Positions 30,950 to 39,035 of a stretch of DNA of 64,000 nucleotides are shown here, in pieces (position 1 is the first letter of the stretch; every line of letters starts with the position of its first letter). The stretch is from Bryobacterales bacterium (lineage in GTDB: Bacteria > Acidobacteriota > Terriglobia > Bryobacterales > Bryobacteraceae). The DNA is taken from contig JADJOP010000007.1 of assembly GCA_016713735.1 (NCBI GenBank), positions 186,001-250,000 of the forward strand. The letters run 5' to 3'. Under the pieces are notes generated by a model, which saw only the letters and a program-made list of their open reading frames with translations, was not told the origin of the DNA and ran no database searches. The translations under genes were made by a program, and so were the position numbers.

Positions 30950-31657
30950 CTAGCCTTTGCGGGCGGCCAAAATGCGGGAGTGGTAGCCGGACTGGCGGAC
31001 GTGGCGTTCGTCGTAGATGTGGAGGCGGCAGGCGCCCACGAGTTCATTCACGCGGCCGTCGACGGAGCGTCCCCAGAAGGCGGGGGCAACGTGGGCGGCG
31101 GCGCGGTAGAGCTTATTGAAGATGGGGCCGTTGACGCCGATGTTGACCAGCGTGAGCGTGCCGCCGGGGCGGAGTACGCGGCGGATCTCTTCGAGTGTGA
31201 GGATGATGTCCGGGGTGGAGAGCAGTTCGAGCAGATAGCAGCAGACGACGGCATCGTAGACGCCGTCGGCGAAGGGGAGATAGCGGGCGTCGACGGCCTG
31301 GCAGTGGGCATCGACGCCGGGATACTCGGCGCGCATCTGGCGGTAGGTTTTCGAGGCCATGTTGGGCGAAAGGTCGACCCCGACGGTGGCGCCGTGGCGG
31401 TTGGCGCGGACGAGGCGGCGGAACATCTCGCCGCTGCCGGTGGCCACTTCCAGGACGCGCATGCCGTTGCGGATGCCCGACATTTCGAGGGCGATCTTAT
31501 GGGCGCGGGAGTGGAAGCAATAGGTGGAGAGGGGGTAGACGGTGGACAGGACGTCGTAGACGCGCCTGGTTTTCCCGGCAATGGTGCGGGGTAGCCGGTT
31601 GTCGCGGGTAAAGGTGAGGAACGGCGCCTCGAATTCCTTCAACAGGGGTTTGATCAT
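30950..31657 (-). CDS. SAM-dependent methyltransferase (UbiE/MenG-like)
   Basis: A 235-residue class I methyltransferase. Motif I is RVLEVATGSGEMFRRLVRAN, the acidic loop is ATVGVDLSPNMASKTYRQMR, and motif IV is YDAVVCCYLLELLSTPDIIL, followed by IRRVLRPGGTLTLVNIG. The N-terminal VYDVLSTVYPLSTYCFHSRA resembles quinone and phospholipid methyltransferases. The acceptor is unknown; a lipid or quinone is the best guess. It lies 21 nt downstream of the LytS-type kinase gene on the same strand. Confidence 0.87.
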   Translation of the reverse strand: MIKPLLKEFEAPFLTFTRDNRLPRTIAGKTRRVYDVLSTVYPLSTYCFHSRAHKIALEMSGIRNGMRVLEVATGSGEMFRRLVRANRHGATVGVDLSPNMASKTYRQMRAEYPGVDAHCQAVDARYLPFADGVYDAVVCCYLLELLSTPDIILTLEEIRRVLRPGGTLTLVNIGVNGPIFNKLYRAAAHVAPAFWGRSVDGRVNELVGACRLHIYDERHVRQSGYHSRILAARKG

Positions 31658-31678
31658 GAATATTTGTACCGGCCTTCC

Positions 31679-32983
31679 TCAGGAAACCGCCGCCAGGCTG
31701 GAGGCATGGGAGGGGACTTCAATCCCTGTTCGCGTTCCTTCACCTGGTTTACTGTCAATCCACATACGGTACTCGTCTCCGAACAGAACTTGCAACCTCT
31801 CATTGACATTACTTACGCCAATTCCCTGCTCGAAGATCCGGTTGAGTCGCGGCTCGGGAATTCCGACGCCGTCATCCTCGATCTCCAAGTGTAACTTCCC
31901 TTCGGCCTCCCAGGCACGGAGGCGGATGGTGCCGCCGTCGATCTTGTCGGCCAGACCGTGCTTGAGCGAGTTTTCGACGATGGGCTGGAGGATCATGCTG
32001 GGGACGCGGAGATCGAGCACGGAGCCGTCGACCTCCTTGATGAAGCGGAGCTTGCTGCCGAAGCGGACCATTTCAATGGCGATGTAGTCCTCAATGAAAT
32101 TGAGCTCTTCGCGCAGGGTGATGGTGTTCTCGGTTTTTTTCATGAGGCGGCGGAGGATGGTGGAGAGCTTGACGATGACCTGGCGGGCGCCGTCGGGGTT
32201 GGTGCGGATGAGCGAGGAGATGGAGTTGAGGGTGTTGAAGAGGAAGTGGGGGTTGATTTGGGAGGTGAGGGCGCGGAGGCGGGCTTCCTGGAGGAGGGTG
32301 GCCTGGATTTCGACGAGGCGCTCGGTGCGGGCGTTGGCCCAGATTTTGAGCGGGAGCAGGACGGCGAACATGGTGGAGAACCAGACGGCGACGTAGTGCC
32401 AGAAGCCGGCGCCATCGGGGTAGAGGACGAAGACGCCGCCTTCGTGGATGCGGCTCATGGCAAAGCGGAGGGGTTCGAGCGACATGAGGGCGCCGATGAG
32501 GATGAGGTGGAAGACGAGGCGGCGGTTGCCGCTCCACTTGCGGATGGCGCGGATGAGGTTCATTTCGAGGAAGGGGGAGACGCGCCAGATCTCTTCCAGT
32601 TCGGGGGCGGCGTCGCGGAGCATGCCGGCCAGGACGCCGACGGCGGCGAAGAGGGGCATGGTGAGGAGTTCGCCGTTGAACATGGCGGGCAGGGAGATAA
32701 GGACGCCGCCGAGGAGTCCGGGGACGTAGCCGCCGACCAGACCGGCCAGGAAACTGGCCTCGAGGCCGAGGTCGGTGGCCTTGTAGGTGCCGGTGATGAC
32801 GCGGGTTCCGACGCAGCCGCCAAAGGCGATGGTGAAGGCCAAGGTGAGCTGGAGGCGTTGGTAAATGGTGCGTTCTTCGCGCAGCAGAAGGCGCTTGAAA
32901 GCCTCAAAGCGGACGAGGAAACTCGCCACGCTGGCCGCGATGGCCAGCTTCACCAGCAGGATGACGAGGTGCTGATCGACCAT
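31679..32983 (-). CDS. LytS/YehU-type membrane sensor histidine kinase
   Basis: A 434-residue kinase. The N-terminal ~215 residues are membrane-embedded with the 5TM_5TMR_LYT pattern (GLVGGYVPGLLGGVLISLPA). The cytoplasmic part has the phosphoacceptor in SQINPHFLFNTLNSISSLIR, the N-box in LQPIVENSLKHGLADK and G-box IEDDGVGIPEPRLNRIF. Such kinases partner with LytTR response regulators, but none is adjacent. The last ~240 nt (31679 to about 31910) have a much less G-skewed composition than the rest of the gene, hinting at recombination. It diverges from ribA. Confidence 0.9.
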   Translation of the reverse strand: MVDQHLVILLVKLAIAASVASFLVRFEAFKRLLLREERTIYQRLQLTLAFTIAFGGCVGTRVITGTYKATDLGLEASFLAGLVGGYVPGLLGGVLISLPAMFNGELLTMPLFAAVGVLAGMLRDAAPELEEIWRVSPFLEMNLIRAIRKWSGNRRLVFHLILIGALMSLEPLRFAMSRIHEGGVFVLYPDGAGFWHYVAVWFSTMFAVLLPLKIWANARTERLVEIQATLLQEARLRALTSQINPHFLFNTLNSISSLIRTNPDGARQVIVKLSTILRRLMKKTENTITLREELNFIEDYIAIEMVRFGSKLRFIKEVDGSVLDLRVPSMILQPIVENSLKHGLADKIDGGTIRLRAWEAEGKLHLEIEDDGVGIPEPRLNRIFEQGIGVSNVNERLQVLFGDEYRMWIDSKPGEGTRTGIEVPSHASSLAAVS

Positions 32984-32999
32984 TTCGGCTTCCCACCAT

Positions 33000-33007
33000 T
33001 ATAAAAT
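33000..33007 (+). promoter_or_regulatory. TATAAAAT -10-like sequence before ribA
   Basis: TATAAAAT ends 6 nt before the apparent TTG start of ribA at 33014. The GGGAG between them is too close to the start to be a normal ribosome-binding site. A leaderless transcript is possible. Confidence 0.35.
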
Positions 33008-33013
33008 GGGAGT

Positions 33014-33631
33014 TTGCCCTCAAACCATGAACTGGCCCTGGTAAAAGTAGCCGAGGCCGACTTTCCCACACGATTCGGTCATTTCCGCCTGTTTGCCTTC
33101 CGGCTCACGCTCGCCGACGGCACCGAGGAGGAGGCGATCGCGGTGCGCATGGGCGAATTGGCGGGCGAACCGCCGGTGGTGCGCATTCATTCGCAGTGCT
33201 TGACGGGCGACGTCTTTCACAGCCTGCGCTGCGATTGCCGCGAGCAGTTGGAGATCGCGCTGGTGCGGATTGCCGAGGAGGGGCGGGGGATGGTGATCTA
33301 CGAGCCAAAGGAAGGGCGCGGGATCGGGCTGGTGAACAAGGTGCGGGCCTACGAGTTGCAGGACCAGGGCGCGGACACGGTGGAGGCCAACGAGGCGTTG
33401 GGGTTTGCCGCCGATTTGCGGGAGTATCTGCTGCCGGGGTTGATTTTGCGCTATTTCGGGGTGGAGAGCGTGCGGCTGCTGTCGAACAATCCGGAGAAGA
33501 TCCAGGCCCTGGAGCGGGCCGGGGTGCGGGTGGCCGAGCGGATTCCGATTCAGGCCACCGAGGCCGAGCACGCGCGGCGGTATTTAGATACCAAGCGCGT
33601 GAAAATGGGGCACTTAATCGACGGTTTTTAA
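33014..33631 (+). CDS. ribA: GTP cyclohydrolase II
   Basis: A 205-residue stand-alone RibA, the first enzyme of riboflavin synthesis, converting GTP to 2,5-diamino-6-ribosylamino-pyrimidinone 5'-phosphate. Zinc ligands are Cys62, Cys73 and Cys75 (HSQCLTGDVFHSLRCDC). The catalytic and GTP-binding motifs YEPKEGRGIGLVNKVRAYEL and VRLLSNNPEKIQALERAGV are complete. The only in-frame start is TTG at 33014, since a stop lies just upstream. There is no fused DHBP synthase (RibB) domain. Divergent from the LytS-type kinase gene. Confidence 0.95.
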   Translation: MPSNHELALVKVAEADFPTRFGHFRLFAFRLTLADGTEEEAIAVRMGELAGEPPVVRIHSQCLTGDVFHSLRCDCREQLEIALVRIAEEGRGMVIYEPKEGRGIGLVNKVRAYELQDQGADTVEANEALGFAADLREYLLPGLILRYFGVESVRLLSNNPEKIQALERAGVRVAERIPIQATEAEHARRYLDTKRVKMGHLIDGF

Positions 33632-33677
33632 GGCGATTCCCTGTCGGAAGCGGGCTTGGCGTCCGATAGGGGAGTGA

Positions 33678-35705
33678 ATGCGACTCCTGCTCGGCTTAGC
33701 GCCGCTTCTGTTGCTGGCCGCCTCATCTCAACCGCAACGCAACGAACAATATCGGGCTTTTTGGGTGGACGCCTACCATGCCGGTTACAAGACCGCCGGG
33801 GAGGTGGACCGTTTGGTGGAGGACGTGGCGGCCTCGCACTGCAACGCGATTTTCGTGCAGGTGAGGCGGCGGGCCGATAGCTATTACCTGAAGACGCTGG
33901 AGGTGCCGGCGCAGGATGTGACCTATCAGCCGGACTTTGACGCGCTGGGATATTTGACCGAACGGGCGCATGCGCGGGGCATCGAGATACATGCGTGGTT
34001 TGTGGTGTATCCGCTGTGGCAGCCGAACCTGCCGCCGCCGGTGGATGGGCGGCACCTGTATCACCAGCATGGTCCGGGGAAGTTCGGACGGGACTTGTGG
34101 CTGTCGTTTTCGAGCGCGGGGCGGATTGGGAATTCGCTTGAGCCGGGGCATCCGGATGTGCAGCGCTACCTGGCGGCGGTGATCACCGACCCGCTGCGGC
34201 ACTACGACCTGGACGGGATTCACCTGGACTACATCCGCTATGAAGAGGGCGCCGATTACGGGTATCACTATTTGGCGGTGGAGCGGTTCCGGCGGTTGAC
34301 GAATGCGAACGCGGCCGAGCCACCACAGGCGAGCGCGGCGGCGTGGAATGCGTTCCGGCGGGAGCAGGTGACGGCGCTGACGCGGCAGATCTACCTGCGG
34401 GCGCATGAGGCCAAGCCGGGCGTGAAGGTGAGCGCGGCGTTGATCAGTTGGGGCAATGCTCCGGTGGATGAGGCGGGGTTTCAGGCCAGCGCGTCGTATG
34501 GGAAGGTGTTTCAGGATTGGATCGGGTGGATGAAGGAGGGCATTCTCGATTTGGGGGTGCCGATGCACTATTTCCGCGATCCGGCGGCGGCGCCGAAGCT
34601 GGAGCGCTGGTTTGAGTTTGCGCGGGCTCACCAATATAAGCGGCGCTACATTCCGGGCATTGGGTTGTATCTGAATCCGGTGAGCGCTTCGCAGCGGCAG
34701 ATGACGCGGTTGTTGAAGGTCAGCTTGAATGGCTCGACCCCGGCGGGGATTGGGCTGTATAGCTATGCCAGCACAAGCCGCTTGAACGCGGCCGGCGCGC
34801 CGACGCAGCCGAACCAGGTGTTTCTCAACACCGCGGCGGCATTTTTCCAACAGCCGGCGGTGGTGCCGGCGCTGCCGTGGCTGGAGCAGCCCGAAGCGGG
34901 GCATGTGGCGGGCGCGTTGACGGCCACGGGCGGGCAGGACTGGTGGTTGGATGGCGTCGAGGTGACGCTGCGCGGCGAAAGCGGCGAAGAGCGCAGGGCG
35001 GCGACGGATGCGACGGGATTCTTCGGCTTTGTGGATGTGGCGGCGGGGCGGTACCAGATTGTGCTGCGGCGCGGCGGCTGGGTGCTGCATGAGTCGGCGG
35101 GAGTGGATGTGACGCCAGGGCGGGTGACGCGCTATGACGTGGCGCTGCGCGAGGAGGAGTTGCGGGCGGCGCTGCCGCGCGTGACGGCGACAGGCCGGGC
35201 CGTCTATGCGCCGGGCGATGTGGTCACTCTGGCGGGTGTGAACCTGGCGGCGGAAACGGCCGAGGCGGCGGGGGCCGGCGAAACGCTGCTGGGCGGTGTG
35301 CGGGTGTACCGGAAAGACGGGATGGCGGTGGCGTTGCGGCGCGTGTCGCCGGAGCGGATTGAGTTTGTGCTGCCGGAGCGGGTGAGCGCGGTGGAGACGT
35401 TCACGCTGCGGCATTCAGGGATGGATTCGGCCAACGTGACCGTGCGGACGGGGGCGGCGGCGCCTGTGATTGAACAGGTGAAGCCGTTGGGGCAAGGGGC
35501 GTTTGAACTGTTGGCCAGCGGCGCGGGGGCGGCGGCGGGGAAACTGCGCGTGCTGTATGCGGGCGGCGCGGCCGATGTGTTGGAGACGGTGGCGGTGGAG
35601 GGACGGCCGGGGGCGGTGCGGATCAGCGTGATGGTGGAGCCGGAGGCGAAGGGGGAGTTCCGCCTGGACGCGGGGGGCGTGGTTTCCCCGCCCTTCCCGT
35701 TTTAA
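33678..35705 (+). CDS. secreted GHL10/DUF187-type glycoside hydrolase-like protein
   Basis: A 675-residue secreted protein. A signal peptide (MRLLLGLAPLLLLAASSQPQ) precedes a GHL10-type TIM barrel (about 25-380): EQYRAFWVDAYHAGYKTAGE, AIFVQVRRRADSYYLKT, HARGIEIHAWFVVYPLWQPN, YDLDGIHLDYIRYEE and GVPMHYFRDPA. The C-terminal ~290 residues are beta-rich: a carboxypeptidase-regulatory-like domain (DATGFFGFVDVAAGRYQIVL) then an Ig-like domain (YAPGDVVTLAGVNLAAETAE). It probably acts on extracellular or wall polysaccharide, possibly N-deacetylated glycans. GGGGAG precedes the ATG. Confidence 0.87.
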   Translation: MRLLLGLAPLLLLAASSQPQRNEQYRAFWVDAYHAGYKTAGEVDRLVEDVAASHCNAIFVQVRRRADSYYLKTLEVPAQDVTYQPDFDALGYLTERAHARGIEIHAWFVVYPLWQPNLPPPVDGRHLYHQHGPGKFGRDLWLSFSSAGRIGNSLEPGHPDVQRYLAAVITDPLRHYDLDGIHLDYIRYEEGADYGYHYLAVERFRRLTNANAAEPPQASAAAWNAFRREQVTALTRQIYLRAHEAKPGVKVSAALISWGNAPVDEAGFQASASYGKVFQDWIGWMKEGILDLGVPMHYFRDPAAAPKLERWFEFARAHQYKRRYIPGIGLYLNPVSASQRQMTRLLKVSLNGSTPAGIGLYSYASTSRLNAAGAPTQPNQVFLNTAAAFFQQPAVVPALPWLEQPEAGHVAGALTATGGQDWWLDGVEVTLRGESGEERRAATDATGFFGFVDVAAGRYQIVLRRGGWVLHESAGVDVTPGRVTRYDVALREEELRAALPRVTATGRAVYAPGDVVTLAGVNLAAETAEAAGAGETLLGGVRVYRKDGMAVALRRVSPERIEFVLPERVSAVETFTLRHSGMDSANVTVRTGAAAPVIEQVKPLGQGAFELLASGAGAAAGKLRVLYAGGAADVLETVAVEGRPGAVRISVMVEPEAKGEFRLDAGGVVSPPFPF

Positions 35706-35717
35706 GCTGGTGGACCG

Positions 35718-37799
35718 GTGAATCTGGAGGAACAGCTTCGACAACTGAACGAGCGCATGGAGGCGCTGACGGAGGCCAACGCGCGGCTGTTGCGGCGCGT
35801 GGGTGATCTGGAGCGGCAGGTGCGGGCGTTGAGCGGGGAGGCCTGGCAGCCGCCCGTGCCGCCGGCGGCGCCGCCGGTGCATGCGGAACAGCCTCAGTTT
35901 GAGCCGGCGGATCTGCCCGCATCCGTGCCGGTTGAAGCCGAGGCCGCGGCGGAGCCGGAGACGCGGACGCTCGAATCGAAGCTGGGCCTGGCGTGGGTGA
36001 ACCGCGTGGCGGTGATCACCTGCATTTTCGCGGCGGCGTTTTTCTTCAAGTACGCGGCTGATAACGAGTGGATCGGGCCGAGCGGGCGCGTGGCGTTGGG
36101 GCTGGTGGCCGGGTGCGTATCGATTGCGCTGGCCGAACGCTTCCATGGGCGCGGCGAGCGGATCTATTCGCAGGGGTTGTGCGGGCTGGGCGTGTCGCTG
36201 CTCTATCTGTCGTTCTTCGCGGCGTTCCATTACTACGCGCTGTTGCCGCAGGCGCCGGTGTTCGCGCTGATGGCGCTGACTATCGCGCTGGGCGGGGTGC
36301 TGGCGCTGCGTTTCCGCTCGCAGGCGATTGCGGGGCTGGCGCTGGTGGGCGGATTGCTCACGCCGCCGCTGCTGTCGACAGGACAGTTCAACGCGGCGTT
36401 CTTCTATGCGTATCTGCTGACGCTGGTGGGGGCGGCGCAGTGGTTGGCGCGGCGCGAGAGCTGGCGCGCGCTGGATGTGGGCTCGCAGGCGGGCGCGGTG
36501 TGGTTTGTGCTGGGATCGATGAACCAGATGCAGCGGGCGAATGGCGAAGGTTGGTTCGTGGCGTTTGCGGTGGCGGCGTTTGCGCTGTTCCTGGGCTCGG
36601 GCGTGCGCTGGGCAGGCTATGTGGCGCTGGGGTTGTGGCCGGTGTTGCTGTATGGCGGCGAGGACGCGGGCTTCGCGCCGTTCGCGGCGGCGCTGATGAT
36701 GATGACGGCGGGCGGGTTGGCGTGGGGCCGGGCAAAGGCGTGGGAGCATGCGCTGCCTGTGGTGTATGGAGCGGTGTCGTTGTCGTTCTACTTATGGCTG
36801 CTGGAGTCGAGCAGCGACAACGCGCTCACGCAGAACGTGCCGCTGGCGGCAGTGTTGTTCCTCCTGTTCCTGGCGTGGATTCCGCTACGGGTGCGCGATG
36901 GCCTGGCGCTGCGCACGGTGGACCTGGCGGTGACGGCGGCCAATGCGTTCACGTTTTTCGGAACGGTGTATGTGTCGTTTGAAGAGAGGGCCAAGGGCTG
37001 GCTGGGCGTGGCGGCGATTGTGACGGCGCTGGTGCACCTGGGCGCGGCGCGGCTGGCGCGTGTGGATGCGCGGGGGGCGCTGCTGTTCCTGGGCTTGACG
37101 CTGGGGCTGGCGACGGTGGCCGTGCCGCTCCAATTCTCAGCCTTCCACATTGCGATTGCCTGGGCGCTGGAAGCGGCGGCGCTGGCGTGGGTGGCGGCGC
37201 GGATGCGTTCGGCGCAAGGGGCGGCGCTGTCGTTGCTGGTGGGGATGTTGGCGGTGATGGATGTGCTCTTTGAGTTTCACGGGCCGCGTTTGTATTTCGC
37301 GGAAGGCGAGGCGATTCCGGCGGCGCTATTCAACACGCGCATGTTGACGATGGCGGTGTGCGCGGGTTCGTTGTGGCTGATGGCGCGGTGGCTGGGGCGT
37401 TGGGTGGAGATGGCGCGGCTGGCGGCGGCGCCTTATGTGACGGGGCACCTCATGTTGGCCTACGCGCTGACGTTGGAGGTGATGGAGTGGGCGCATCGCG
37501 GCGAGGCGGAGAACGCGTTGAGTGTGGCGCGGCTGTCGGTGACGATCCTCTATGCGGTGTATGGCGTAGCGCTGATTTCGATTGGCGTGGCGGCGCGTTC
37601 GGCGTTGAACCGTGTGCTGGGGCTGCTGGCGATCGCGTTCGTGATCCTGAAGCTGTATCTCTACGATGTGTGGAACCTGGCCACGGTGTACCGCGTGATT
37701 GCGTTTGGGGCGCTGGGCGGGCTGCTGCTGCTGACGTCGTTTCTCTATTCGCGCTACCGGGGCAAGATCGAATCGCTGTGGCAGGGCGACAATAGGTAG
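35718..37799 (+). CDS. DUF2339 polytopic membrane protein
   Basis: A 693-residue integral membrane protein of the DUF2339 family. An N-terminal coiled coil (residues 1-38, LEEQLRQLNERMEALTEANA) and a Pro/Glu-rich linker precede roughly twenty hydrophobic helices from residue ~92 (VNRVAVITCIFAAAFFFKYA onward). The family function is unknown. The start is GTG at 35718, 12 nt after the previous stop. The next gene begins directly after the stop codon and encodes a DUF3999 protein; this DUF2339-DUF3999 pairing is recurrent in bacteria, implying a joint envelope role. Confidence 0.88.
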   Translation: MNLEEQLRQLNERMEALTEANARLLRRVGDLERQVRALSGEAWQPPVPPAAPPVHAEQPQFEPADLPASVPVEAEAAAEPETRTLESKLGLAWVNRVAVITCIFAAAFFFKYAADNEWIGPSGRVALGLVAGCVSIALAERFHGRGERIYSQGLCGLGVSLLYLSFFAAFHYYALLPQAPVFALMALTIALGGVLALRFRSQAIAGLALVGGLLTPPLLSTGQFNAAFFYAYLLTLVGAAQWLARRESWRALDVGSQAGAVWFVLGSMNQMQRANGEGWFVAFAVAAFALFLGSGVRWAGYVALGLWPVLLYGGEDAGFAPFAAALMMMTAGGLAWGRAKAWEHALPVVYGAVSLSFYLWLLESSSDNALTQNVPLAAVLFLLFLAWIPLRVRDGLALRTVDLAVTAANAFTFFGTVYVSFEERAKGWLGVAAIVTALVHLGAARLARVDARGALLFLGLTLGLATVAVPLQFSAFHIAIAWALEAAALAWVAARMRSAQGAALSLLVGMLAVMDVLFEFHGPRLYFAEGEAIPAALFNTRMLTMAVCAGSLWLMARWLGRWVEMARLAAAPYVTGHLMLAYALTLEVMEWAHRGEAENALSVARLSVTILYAVYGVALISIGVAARSALNRVLGLLAIAFVILKLYLYDVWNLATVYRVIAFGALGGLLLLTSFLYSRYRGKIESLWQGDNR

Positions 37800-39032
37800 G
37801 TGCGCAGTTTTCTGATTTTCGTGGGGCTGGCGGGGTGGCTGATGGCGGAGACGCCTGACCCCGCGCAGTGGGAGTATCGCCGCAAGGTGGCGGTGCATTC
37901 GCCGGGAGTGCTGCATCTGGTGCGCATTGGTCCGGAGATTCTCGCCCATGCGCAGCCGAGCCTAGCCGATGTGCGGGTGATGTGGCAGGACGCGGCGCTG
38001 CCGTATGCGATCGAGACGCTGTCGGGGTCGGTGGAGGAGCAGAGGTTTGCGGCGCGGCTGACGGACAAGGTGAAGACGGCGGAGGGGGCGCTGCGCTTCA
38101 CGCTGCAGGCGCCCGAGGCGACGCGGCATTCGCGGGTGCGGATTGAGACGGCGGAGCGCGGCTTCCGGCGGAAGGTGAAGCTCGAGTCGTCGGATGACGG
38201 CAAGGCGTGGGACACGGTGGTCGATGACGGCTATGTGATGGTGCATGAGCAGGACGGGTCGGTGTGGGAGGCGTTGGAGGTGGATTATCCGGCTTCGACG
38301 CGGCCCTACCTGCGGGTGACGATTGCCGACTGGCCGGATGTGAAGACGCTGGGGGGCGCGGCGCTGTTGCTGCGTAAGGTGCGGGCGCCGCTGCGGCAAA
38401 CGGTGAAGGAGTTCACGCCCGCGATAGAGAAGGGCGAGAACGCAAAGGAGTCGCTGCTGCGGATGGATTTCGGCGAGAAGCCGGCGCCGTGGTCGAGCGT
38501 GCGCGTGGAGACGGCGGCGAAGGCGTTTCACCGTCCGGCGCGGGTGAGCGTGAGCGACGACGGCAAGTTGTGGCGGACGGCGTGCGCGGGGATTCTGTTT
38601 CGGATCGGAAAGTCTGAAACCGTGACGCTCGATTGCGGCGAGCAGCGGGTGCGGTTTGCGCGGCTGCACATTTATAACCGCGACGACGAGCCGCTGGCGG
38701 TGACGAAGGTGGAGTTTGAGGCGCTGGTGAGAATGGTGCGCTTCATTCCGCGCGAAGAGGGCGAGCACTCGTTGTGGTACGGCAACCCCAAGGCCAAGCC
38801 GGTTTCCTACGACCTGGCGATTGTGTTGGACCGCAACGCGCCGATCGAGCGCATCGTGCTGATCCCTGGACCGGAGCGGCGCTATGGCGATTTCCTGGGC
38901 GAGATCAAGCCGTGGACGGAGAAGAACCCGGTGGTGCTCTACACGGCCGTGTTCGCGGCGGCGGCGCTCATTGCCGCTTTTACCTTGCGCGCGATGAAGA
39001 AGATCGCGGCGAAAGAACAGAAAGGTTCCTGA
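37800..39032 (+). CDS. DUF3999 exported membrane-anchored protein
   Basis: A 410-residue protein starting at GTG immediately after the DUF2339 stop. The N-terminus (MRSFLIFVGLAGWLMA) is a signal peptide, and a C-terminal helix at about 377-397 (VVLYTAVFAAAALIAAFTLR) with a Lys-rich tail anchors it in the inner membrane. The body contains two similar beta-rich repeats (FRRKVKLESSDDGKAWDTVV and FHRPARVSVSDDGKLWRTAC), resembling discoidin-like folds. The family function is unknown. Zero spacing to the DUF2339 gene implies translational coupling and a complex. Confidence 0.88.
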   Translation: MRSFLIFVGLAGWLMAETPDPAQWEYRRKVAVHSPGVLHLVRIGPEILAHAQPSLADVRVMWQDAALPYAIETLSGSVEEQRFAARLTDKVKTAEGALRFTLQAPEATRHSRVRIETAERGFRRKVKLESSDDGKAWDTVVDDGYVMVHEQDGSVWEALEVDYPASTRPYLRVTIADWPDVKTLGGAALLLRKVRAPLRQTVKEFTPAIEKGENAKESLLRMDFGEKPAPWSSVRVETAAKAFHRPARVSVSDDGKLWRTACAGILFRIGKSETVTLDCGEQRVRFARLHIYNRDDEPLAVTKVEFEALVRMVRFIPREEGEHSLWYGNPKAKPVSYDLAIVLDRNAPIERIVLIPGPERRYGDFLGEIKPWTEKNPVVLYTAVFAAAALIAAFTLRAMKKIAAKEQKGS

Positions 39033-39035
39033 ACA

